Positions 21,576 to 26,852 of a stretch of DNA of 26,852 nucleotides are shown here, in pieces. The position numbers were made by a program, and so were the translations under genes. The number at the start of each line of letters is the position of its first letter. The first letter of the stretch is position 1. The notes beneath the pieces were generated by a model. The model searched no databases. It was not told the origin of the DNA and was given only the letters and a program-made list of their open reading frames with translations. The stretch is from Actinomycetes bacterium (lineage in GTDB: Bacteria; Actinomycetota; Acidimicrobiia; Acidimicrobiales; Palsa-688): assembly GCA_021846485.1 (NCBI GenBank), contig JAJZWW010000004.1, positions 1 to 26,852 on the forward strand. The letters run 5' to 3'.

Positions 21576-21777
21576 TCCGCGCGCATCGGCGCGCGGACGA
21601 CTACGGTGGGAGGAAGCTCGACGCTGTGTCGAGCGGAGTCGCATGAGGAGGGCGGGTGAGGGCGCCGCCAACACGCGGCGACGGCGGGGTTGCAGCCCCG
21701 CCGATCGCCCATCACGAAGTCCCCGGTCAGAAGACTTACATCGGACAGCGTAGCAGAGGGGGTGAGGATGCTCACCC
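21576..21777. other. Series of four GC-rich hairpins
   Basis: Perfect stems occur at 21576-21597 (9 bp, loop 4), 21616-21634 (7 bp, loop 5), 21682-21703 (8 bp, loop 6) and 21760-21777 (7 bp, loop 4). They span the start of the replication gene. They could form in single-stranded DNA as initiation sites or in the mRNA as translational control. Confidence 0.55.
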
Positions 21778-24073
21778 ACCCCTGTCGCAGGACGCCTTCG
21801 TCGCCGAGGCGGAACGCCTCGCTACGATCTGGCCGGGGGCGGTCATCCCGCTCGCCGGGATCGTCGAGGTGCGCGGCTCTCGGGTCTGCGCCTGCCCGGA
21901 CGGGACGGCGTGTAAGCCGGAGCGGGCTGGTAAACACCCCCTGGGGTTGTGGCGGGGGCTGACCGCCGACGAGATCACCGACGAGATCGAGCGGATCGTC
22001 CGGGAGACCGGGGCACTGCCGAACATCGGGCTGTTGACCGGGTCGGTGAGCGGCGTGTGCGTGATCGACGTCGACCTCTACTGCGACGACCCGCTCGACG
22101 AGCTGGAGGCGACGACGGGGATCTCCCTCATGTCGCCGCTGATGGCGACGACCGGCCGCGGCGGCCGGCACCTCCTCTTCCGCGACGGCGGGTGGCAGAG
22201 TGGCACCAAGGTCGTGCCGGGCGTCGATATCCGTGCCGCCGGTGGGCTCGTCGTGCTCCCGCCGAGCCGGGCGGCCCACGGCGACTACGCGTGGGTCTCG
22301 GGCCCGCCAACCCCGGAGCTGGTTGCAGCGCTCCCGACGGTGCCGTCGGAGCTTGCCGTCCACATGACGACGGCTGCCGAGCGTCCGCGTGCGCACGGGA
22401 AGGCGGCCAGTGCCGTCCGGGGGGTCCCGGTCCCCGCCGAGGGAGACGCGGGGGCAGCCATCGCCCGGTGGCCATGGCTCGCCCAGGCGCTCATCGAGCC
22501 TCCGGTCGACGGCATGGGCGGCCAGCGGCCCGGCCGGCACCAGCAGGTCTATCGGTTCGTAGCCCGGTGCGACCAAGCGGGGATCCCGGCGGAGATCATC
22601 GTCCGGCTGCTCGGCAGCTACGCCCCCGCAGTCGACAAGGGGCAGCCGTGGCTACGATCGGACGCCCCCCGCGTGGTCGCCAAGGTCGTCGCCCGTCGTG
22701 CCCTCCGTCCGGGTCCGACCCGGGCCGCCGCGCCGGCTCCTGACCTGCCCGCCACCGTCGCCGCCCTGCGCACGCTGGCCGGCACCTACGCGGACAGCCG
22801 GGCGCCGCTCTTGTCGGCGCTGTGCGTCATGGCCCAGCGCACTGGCAGCCTGCAGGTCACAACGTCGACCAGGGCCCTGGCCACCGCTGCTGCCCTGCGC
22901 CGGGACACGGTCGCCCCTACGCTCGCTCGGTTGTCTGACGAAGGCGCCGCTGACGTCGCGGCATCCCCCTCAGGCTTGGCCATCCGTCTCCGCCACCCCC
23001 TACACACACACTGTGTGTCCGGCCCGGATCGCGCCGATTGTCACAGCGTGTTACAACCAGATCATCCGATCTGGTACCCTCGCGCCGCCGGTCAGCACGG
23101 TCGTCGGGTCGTCGAGGCGCTCCTCGCGGGGGCCCGTACGGCAGCCGAGGTGCGGTCCAGGATCGGCCGCACACCGCGCCGGGCCCTCGCTCGACTCGTC
23201 GACCTAGGGCTGGTCCGGCGGTGGGGGCCTCGGCCGTACTACCGGCTCGCCCCCGACTTCGACCCGACCGACCCGTCCTACCTCGACGCAGCGCTCGAGC
23301 GCGTCGAGAAGCTGCTCGCCGACCGCGGCGAGCCGACGATCGCGATGTCTCGTGAGCGTGCGGTCGCCCGCCATGAGGCGGACCGGGCCCGTGATACGGA
23401 GCGCCGGGCCGCCTGGCTTGCCGAGCGGCGTGCAGCATGGAACGCCGAGCGGCGTGCCGCCGACGCTCGCGGGCAGGACGTCGAGCCCCCGTGGGAGCCC
23501 GACGACGGCCTGCAGCAGCAGCTCGAGGCGGCGGCATCGGCCGAGGTGTTGGACGCTGAGCCGGACCCCGACGACGCCCCGCCGGGCCGCACGCTCGAGG
23601 TCCGACCGGTGTCCGCGGGCCAGGTCGCCCGTGGCCTGCCAGCCGCCTTGGTGACTCGCTATGGGGCCGGGGTTGGTGGCTACGTGGCGGCAGGGCACCC
23701 GCTTGGACCGCGCACTGTCCAGCTGTTTGACGCGCGCCGCGAGCGCATTCGGTTCGGGGTCGACACCCCGAGTCCCGAGGAGACGGCCGCCGGGCTCGGG
23801 CCGACAGCCGATGCCGTCGAGGCGTGGCGGCGGTGGCGAGCGCCACAGACGATCGACGCCGCGTCGGTGTGGTGGATCGATGACGCCGGCCACCACCACC
23901 GAGTCACGACAGTCAGCGTCGTCATCACCCGCGGCCGCCGGCCGACCATGGTCACTGCTGACGGCCAGGTGCTGCGCCCCCGTGGTCGCCTTGACGTCAC
24001 GTGGGGGTTCCGACCCCGGACCCCCCCGTCCGCCAGCGTTCCGATGTACACATCAGAAAGGAGTGCGCCATGA
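21656..24073 (+). CDS. Replication protein with primase-polymerase domain (RepAM-like)
   Basis: An 805-residue protein. The N-terminal domain (about 40-260) is an archaeo-eukaryotic-type primase-polymerase: VCVIDVDLY supplies the DxD metal ligands at about 137-139, and TTGRGGRHLLF follows at about 165-175. A helical domain follows, then two winged-helix-like segments (TSTRALATAAALRRDTVAPT near 405; ARTAAEVRSRIGRTPRRALA near 490), an Arg/Glu-rich helix and an unrecognised C-terminal domain. No helicase Walker motif is seen. Such bifunctional prim-pols act as replication initiators of actinobacterial integrative elements and some plasmids. The GTG at 21656 is chosen because GAGGAGGGC precedes it and no later start keeps the domain intact. 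Its stop overlaps the next gene (ATGA). Confidence 0.8.
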   Translation: MRAPPTRGDGGVAAPPIAHHEVPGQKTYIGQRSRGGEDAHPPLSQDAFVAEAERLATIWPGAVIPLAGIVEVRGSRVCACPDGTACKPERAGKHPLGLWRGLTADEITDEIERIVRETGALPNIGLLTGSVSGVCVIDVDLYCDDPLDELEATTGISLMSPLMATTGRGGRHLLFRDGGWQSGTKVVPGVDIRAAGGLVVLPPSRAAHGDYAWVSGPPTPELVAALPTVPSELAVHMTTAAERPRAHGKAASAVRGVPVPAEGDAGAAIARWPWLAQALIEPPVDGMGGQRPGRHQQVYRFVARCDQAGIPAEIIVRLLGSYAPAVDKGQPWLRSDAPRVVAKVVARRALRPGPTRAAAPAPDLPATVAALRTLAGTYADSRAPLLSALCVMAQRTGSLQVTTSTRALATAAALRRDTVAPTLARLSDEGAADVAASPSGLAIRLRHPLHTHCVSGPDRADCHSVLQPDHPIWYPRAAGQHGRRVVEALLAGARTAAEVRSRIGRTPRRALARLVDLGLVRRWGPRPYYRLAPDFDPTDPSYLDAALERVEKLLADRGEPTIAMSRERAVARHEADRARDTERRAAWLAERRAAWNAERRAADARGQDVEPPWEPDDGLQQQLEAAASAEVLDAEPDPDDAPPGRTLEVRPVSAGQVARGLPAALVTRYGAGVGGYVAAGHPLGPRTVQLFDARRERIRFGVDTPSPEETAAGLGPTADAVEAWRRWRAPQTIDAASVWWIDDAGHHHRVTTVSVVITRGRRPTMVTADGQVLRPRGRLDVTWGFRPRTPPSASVPMYTSERSAP
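24035..24049 (+). repeat. 15-bp relative of the 23-bp leader repeat
   Basis: AGCGTTCCGATGTAC matches the core of the repeats at 10402 and 11152. It lies in the last codons of the replication gene, 35 nt before the ATG at 24070. Here the ATG-TAC is in frame with the replication protein. Confidence 0.65.
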
Positions 24074-24561
24074 TGACCACCCAAGAGCTCTCCAGATTGA
24101 GACGGTGGGGTTACTCGCCCTCAGCGGTCCGCCGCTACAGCTATCCCTCCCCCGCACCCCCCGTCCCGCCGCCCCGACCCGACCCAGGCGTCGAGGCGTG
24201 GCGCGCCCATTGCGCGCGCGTACAAGAGCAACAAGAAGCGCTCGACCGACGCCTCGAGGCACGCGACCTCGAGCGCCTTGTCGAAGCGCGCCGGTCGGAC
24301 GAGATCGCTGCGCAGCGGCGGCGGGGCCGGATCTTCGGCGCGCTGATCATCTTGCTGGTGCTCGTCGCGTTCGTCTGCGTCGCGAACGCCGCCGGCGTCT
24401 ACTTCTCGAAGGCGTTGGTCGTCGCGGCCGGCGGGTCCGGGCCACGGATGATGTTCGTGGTTGCCGAGGCCGCGGCACTGCGCTGGGTCACGCTCGGTGT
24501 GGCCACCGGCCTGTCACTCGGCGTCCTTGTTGCGATGTGGCTTAACAGGGTTCCCCAGTGA
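24070..24561 (+). CDS. Membrane protein, paralogue of 25362-25784
   Basis: A 163-residue protein. A cytoplasmic-type N-terminal part has a PPVPPPRPDP proline stretch and a charged helix (ALDRRLEARDLERLVEARRS). Two membrane helices follow at about 88-112 and 138-158. AAAGGAG precedes the ATG, which overlaps the replication gene's stop (ATGA), so the two are co-expressed. The paralogue at 25362 shares the Pro motif, the RR.GRIFG entry to the first helix and the VVAEAAA.[RH]W entry to the second. A role in membrane attachment of the replication or transfer machinery is possible; nothing shows it directly. Confidence 0.7.
   Translation: MMTTQELSRLRRWGYSPSAVRRYSYPSPAPPVPPPRPDPGVEAWRAHCARVQEQQEALDRRLEARDLERLVEARRSDEIAAQRRRGRIFGALIILLVLVAFVCVANAAGVYFSKALVVAAGGSGPRMMFVVAEAAALRWVTLGVATGLSLGVLVAMWLNRVPQ
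24158..24185 (+). repeat. 28-bp exact repeat shared with 25378-25405
   Basis: This C-rich stretch encodes the PVPPPRPDP motif in both paralogous membrane proteins. Exact DNA identity here, while the rest of the genes has diverged, suggests recent gene conversion or selection on the motif. Confidence 0.8.
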
Positions 24562-24626
24562 CAGCTCCAAGAGCGCCGCCCGCCCCCGCCAGGCGCCTCA
24601 GCGAAGACACGCACCACATGGCGGTG

Positions 24627-24953
24627 TCACGGCTCTCGGAAGATCCGGTGGTTGCCGAGCCTTCGCCAGCGCACCGCCGGCCAACTGCGCCCGGCAGCGT
24701 CTATGGCCGTGGTCCACTCCCAAGTGGCTCGTCCGTCGGGCCCACTGAAGCTCCACGTCATCTCGAAGATGCCTGGCGCGTTCGTGACCGGTTTCACCCG
24801 CAGACTGGCTGGCCACGACGAGGGGTCCTTGGTCTCGGCGAACCGGTCGGCCGCCGCGTTGAAGGAGCGGGCCGCGGTGCGGAACGCCTCACGCTCGTTC
24901 TCAGACAGCCGCTCGTAGTCAGCCTTGAACGGTTCGGTCCGCTCGAACCTCAC
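24627..24953 (-). CDS. RelE/ParE-superfamily toxin
   Basis: A 108-residue protein, VVRFERTEPFKADYERLSEN..., with PGIFEMTWSFSGPDGRATWE followed by W, and AVRWRRLGNHRIF. The layout of two N-terminal helices followed by a sheet with a late Arg/His strand is that of RelE-like toxins, which usually cut mRNA on the ribosome or, in ParE forms, poison gyrase. The GTG at 24953 overlaps the antitoxin's stop (GTGA). The order antitoxin then toxin is usual for type II pairs. The late basic residues (R, R, H) could be catalytic. It converges with the membrane protein gene at 24561. Confidence 0.75.
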   Translation of the reverse strand: MRFERTEPFKADYERLSENEREAFRTAARSFNAAADRFAETKDPSSWPASLRVKPVTNAPGIFEMTWSFSGPDGRATWEWTTAIDAAGRSWPAVRWRRLGNHRIFREP

Positions 24954-25237
24954 GACTCGAGGTCGGTCAGCAGCTCCTCTGCGCCTTCGAGGCTCGTGAC
25001 AAGCCCGGCGGCGATGGCGTTGTCGGCCTCGCGTTCCATCTGCTGCCAACGGTCGGTCCAGAACCATGCCTGGTCAGCTGGCACGGCCACGTGCGGGCGC
25101 AGCACAATCTCGCCTTCTCGCTCGATAACCTCGACTTGCGCTCCGGGCTGGTCCAACCCGAAGTGGCGCCGGAGAGCGGTCGGGATGGCGATGAGACCCC
25201 GGCCCTGTACGGTCACGAACGAGTGCTCCTCAGCCAT
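24950..25237 (-). CDS. AbrB/SpoVT-type antitoxin
   Basis: A 95-residue protein. Residues 6-47 (HSFVTVQGRGLIAIPTALRR, then HFGLDQPGAQVEVIEREGEI) form the swapped-hairpin AbrB DNA-binding fold typical of MazE/VapB-like antitoxins. The C-terminal part (WFWTDRWQQMEREADNAIAA...LLTDLES) would wrap the toxin. Pairing of an AbrB antitoxin with a RelE-like toxin is known, although less common than with PIN or MazF toxins. The ATG at 25237 lies a few nt from the operator palindrome at 25242-25270 and from a -10 box (TATTCT) inside it. Confidence 0.85.
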   Translation of the reverse strand: MAEEHSFVTVQGRGLIAIPTALRRHFGLDQPGAQVEVIEREGEIVLRPHVAVPADQAWFWTDRWQQMEREADNAIAAGLVTSLEGAEELLTDLES

Positions 25238-25241
25238 AACG

Positions 25242-25270
25242 GCAGAATAGCAGCATTGCGGCTATTCTGC
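25242..25270. promoter_or_regulatory. Operator palindrome of the toxin-antitoxin pair
   Basis: GCAGAATAGC-N9-GCTATTCTGC, a perfect 10-bp inverted repeat directly before the antitoxin gene. On the minus strand the left arm contains TATTCT, exactly 6 nt before the ATG, so the transcript is probably leaderless and self-repressed by the AbrB antitoxin. Confidence 0.75.
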
Positions 25271-25361
25271 GTTGCTCACTACCCACCTGGAGCGCCGCCC
25301 CTCCCGAGTCGGTTGCCAGCAGGATGGGAGCAGCTGCACGTCGCTTGGCTCGCTCGTCACC

Positions 25362-25784
25362 ATGGCTCAGCTGCCCACCCCCGTCCCGCCGCCCCGACCC
25401 GACCCGAACCGCCAAGCCGAGACGCTTGCCCGCCTACACGCACAGGAGCTGCGCACAGCCCTGTCCCTGCGATTGTCGCGGGAACTGATCAGCCAAGCCG
25501 ACGAGGCGCGACGAGACCGCCAGATCGCTGCGCGGCGGGGACGGGGCAAGATCTTCGGTTCCTTCGTTGTGCTCTTGCTCGCGAGCGGGGCGGTCGCCGC
25601 AGCGTCGGCCGTCGGCAGCTGGGTCGCGAAGATGATCGTGGCATCCGCGCCGCTCACCGGCGGGGCCCGGGCCGCTGTCGTCGCCGAGGCCGCTGCGGTG
25701 CACTGGCTGGCGATCGGGCTGACGGTCGGTTGCTTCCTCGCGGCCTTCGTGTACGCGCGGCTCAACGGTCAGGGCCTGCGGTGA
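25362..25784 (+). CDS. Membrane protein, paralogue of 24070-24561
   Basis: A 140-residue protein. It has the same plan as the gene at 24070: the proline motif PVPPPRPDP at the N-terminus, a charged helix (LSRELISQADEARRDRQIAA), then membrane helices at about 64-90 and 112-133. The ATG at 25362 lacks a clear ribosome site, and an in-frame TTG at 25272 is an alternative, so the start is unsure. The toxin-antitoxin pair separates the two paralogues, which points to a duplication followed by insertion, or to mobilisation of the pair. The function is unknown. Confidence 0.65.
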   Translation: MAQLPTPVPPPRPDPNRQAETLARLHAQELRTALSLRLSRELISQADEARRDRQIAARRGRGKIFGSFVVLLLASGAVAAASAVGSWVAKMIVASAPLTGGARAAVVAEAAAVHWLAIGLTVGCFLAAFVYARLNGQGLR

Positions 25785-25898
25785 GGAGCCACCGCCCCCG
25801 GTTTCGGCAACGGCGACCTCGACCCGTGTGATCCGTTCCCGGCGAAGGTCGTTTGCGCCTGGGTGCTCAACTTCTGTTGGCACCCCGGCCACCTCGCT

Positions 25899-25930
25899 TA
25901 TACACACCCCACGGACGAACCATGTGTATA
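25899..25930. promoter_or_regulatory. Operator and promoter of the RHH/VapC pair
   Basis: TATACACA-N16-TGTGTATA is a perfect 8-bp inverted repeat. The right arm runs into TATACT (25927-25932), 7 nt before the GTG at 25940. TTGGCA (25877-25882), 16 nt and TATACA (25899-25904) form an alternative promoter. Binding of the RHH antitoxin here would fit autoregulation. Confidence 0.65.
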
Positions 25931-25939
25931 CTCGCTGTC

Positions 25940-26173
25940 GTGCGCAGGGTGCAGATCCACCTGGACGAGGACGTGAACTCGGCGGCCGCCGACGAGGCGG
26001 CTCGCCGGGGCATGTCGAAGGCAGCGCTGATCCGTCTGGCGGTTGCGAAGGAGGTCGCCCCCCGACCGACCGGCGACGACGTGGCGCCCGAAGGTTGGGA
26101 CACCTTGATCGGCTGGCTGGATGACGAGCCGGTCGGGGACATCGACGCTGCGCTCTACGGCCCGGCGTCGTGA
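25940..26173 (+). CDS. Ribbon-helix-helix antitoxin (VapB-like)
   Basis: A 77-residue protein. RRVQIHLDEDVNSAAADEAA followed by RRGMSKAALIRLAVAKE is the ribbon-helix-helix fold, and the acidic C-terminus (TLIGWLDDEPVGDIDAALYG) is the usual toxin-binding tail. The GTG at 25940 is preferred because a -10 box lies 7 nt before it; the ATG at 25922 is the alternative. The stop overlaps the toxin gene (GTGA). It would bind the palindrome at 25899-25930 and neutralise the PIN toxin. Confidence 0.8.
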   Translation: MRRVQIHLDEDVNSAAADEAARRGMSKAALIRLAVAKEVAPRPTGDDVAPEGWDTLIGWLDDEPVGDIDAALYGPAS

Positions 26174-26568
26174 AGTTCGCCGACACGAGCTTTTGGTACG
26201 CGGTGCAAGAGCGTCGGGATGCGAGGCACGCCGACGCTCAACGCTTGGCTCGGGGCCTTCACGAACGAGTCGTCACGACGAACCACGTCGTGGGGGAGAC
26301 GTGGACCCTGCTCAACCGGCGGGCTGGACATCGTGCTGCGGTGGGCTTCCTCGATCGGCTGTCGAAGCTCACCGACGTGGAGATCTTCTTCGTCGGCGAA
26401 GCGCTCGAGGCTGAGGCGTGGCGTTGGCTCCGTCGGCACGACGAGCGCGCGTACTCCTTCGTCGACGCCACCAGCTATGCGGTCATGCGGCATCGCAGGA
26501 TCCGCGAGGCGCTCGCGTTCGACGGAGACTTCTCCGCTGCCGGGTTCATCGAGCTGCGTCCGGGCTGA
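26170..26568 (+). CDS. PIN-domain toxin (VapC-like)
   Basis: A 132-residue protein of typical VapC length. The acidic residues of the PIN nuclease are visible: D5 in KFADTSFW, E43 in VVGETWTLL, D99 in FVDATSYA, and D118/D120 in AFDGDF. VapC toxins are metal-dependent RNases that cut tRNA or rRNA at defined sites. The GTG start overlaps the antitoxin stop. The gene appears intact. Confidence 0.85.
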   Translation: MKFADTSFWYAVQERRDARHADAQRLARGLHERVVTTNHVVGETWTLLNRRAGHRAAVGFLDRLSKLTDVEIFFVGEALEAEAWRWLRRHDERAYSFVDATSYAVMRHRRIREALAFDGDFSAAGFIELRPG

Positions 26569-26682
26569 GCCGTTCCCCGAACTATCAGCAAACATCTCGC
26601 TGACATTGAGACCTCGTCTCCGGGTCTCCGCCCAGAAAGCTTCGTTGTGGTCGTCAGGCACAGGGGAGAGGGTAGGCGCGGG

Positions 26683-26852
26683 TCAAGACGCCAGCGGGTG
26701 CGCTTGCTCGGCGATGAAGCGTTGCAGATCGGCCACCGACACCACCGCCGGCGTGGCCGGGGTGATTGCCCGCTCCGTGATCCACTGGCGGATGAGCGTC
26801 GTGGCCGGGATGCCCAACTCGGCCGCCTGGGCACGGACTTGGTTCATGAGCG
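26683..26852 (-). CDS. Antitoxin-like protein, 5' end at or beyond right edge
   Basis: A minus-strand frame enters from the right edge and ends at a TGA (26685-26683). The visible text, MNQVRAQAAELGIPATTLIR followed by QWITERA, is the second half of a ribbon-helix-helix-like antitoxin (a helix, G-[IV], then a helix with an R-x-W). It may begin at the ATG at 26846-26848 or further out. The stretch between this stop and the VapC stop (114 bp) shows no convincing gene; a short minus-strand frame starting GTGCCTGACGACCAC could be the start of a truncated partner. Confidence 0.55.
   Translation of the reverse strand, partial: LMNQVRAQAAELGIPATTLIRQWITERAITPATPAVVSVADLQRFIAEQAHPLAS

Noticed and set aside
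26155..26661. Minus-strand frame beginning MPDDHNEAFWAETRRRG
   Set aside because: Beyond the first 27 codons it is antisense to the VapC gene. The first part could be a truncated partner of the right-edge antitoxin, but this cannot be supported.
1..26852. tRNA genes, CRISPR arrays, insertion sequences or a transposase
   Set aside because: No tRNA T-loop pattern in a cloverleaf context, no regularly spaced repeat array, and no transposase or integrase motifs were found when reading both strands.

Overview
This is a GC-rich window of actinobacterial character. Overlapping start and stop codons (ATGA, GTGA, TGATG) chain most genes together. Promoters of TTGACA-N17-TAnnnT form are readable, and several place the -10 box only 6-7 nt before a start codon, which suggests leaderless mRNAs. 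A secreted protein carries GYWLV...GGVFSFGDA repeats. I associate these with Acidimicrobiia and relatives, so that class is my tentative placement (inference, no search was run).

Most of the window (about 4.36 to 24.6 kb) looks like one mobile element, either a plasmid or an actinomycete integrative and conjugative element. Two hallmark genes support this. One is a primase-polymerase replication protein with an adjacent iteron- and palindrome-rich origin-like region (21.1-24.07 kb). The other is a membrane-anchored FtsK/TraB-like DNA translocase (11.38-14.02 kb) with a direct repeat just past its stop codon that could be its cis-acting transfer locus. No integrase, partition gene or tRNA att site is visible.

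Layout. 0-0.4 kb: an unknown gene running off the left edge, its promoter, and a degenerate copy of the 3' end of the gene at 4361. 0.56-4.36 kb: a plus-strand phospholipase-D-fold protein faces a minus-strand operon of a DEDDh exonuclease, a large protein with a MbcA/ParS-like domain, and a HAD-like hydrolase. 4.36-11.25 kb: one long minus-strand accessory operon of small, mostly unknown proteins. It contains four consecutive genes with the same N-terminal zinc-ribbon-like tag, one of which is a 565-residue helical-repeat protein. It ends in a NERD nuclease, a possible ribbon-helix-helix protein and a small protein. 11.38-14.0 kb: translocase. 14.15-15.78 kb: four chained genes including a RusA-like resolvase. 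15.96-17.85 kb: a two-winged-helix protein and a secreted protein. 17.9 kb: two overlapping divergent promoters inside one palindrome, serving that secreted protein and a small HTH regulator. 18.28-20.73 kb: an operon of a secreted repeat protein, a membrane J-domain protein, a tiny membrane protein and a G1-type glutamic peptidase. 20.8-21.65 kb: a second HTH regulator and the origin-like region. 21.66-24.56 kb: replication protein and a membrane protein. 24.6-26.85 kb: AbrB/RelE-type and RHH/VapC toxin-antitoxin pairs, a second copy of the membrane protein, and part of a further antitoxin-like gene.

An 11-bp palindrome, GTTGASTCAAY, overlaps the -10/+1 region of three element promoters (11.2, 20.77 and 21.14 kb), with a near copy at 21.09 kb. 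This suggests that one of the two small HTH proteins coordinates the accessory operon, the secreted operon and the origin-region transcript. This regulon, the zinc-ribbon-tagged operon and the J-domain/G1-peptidase operon are the parts most likely to be undescribed.
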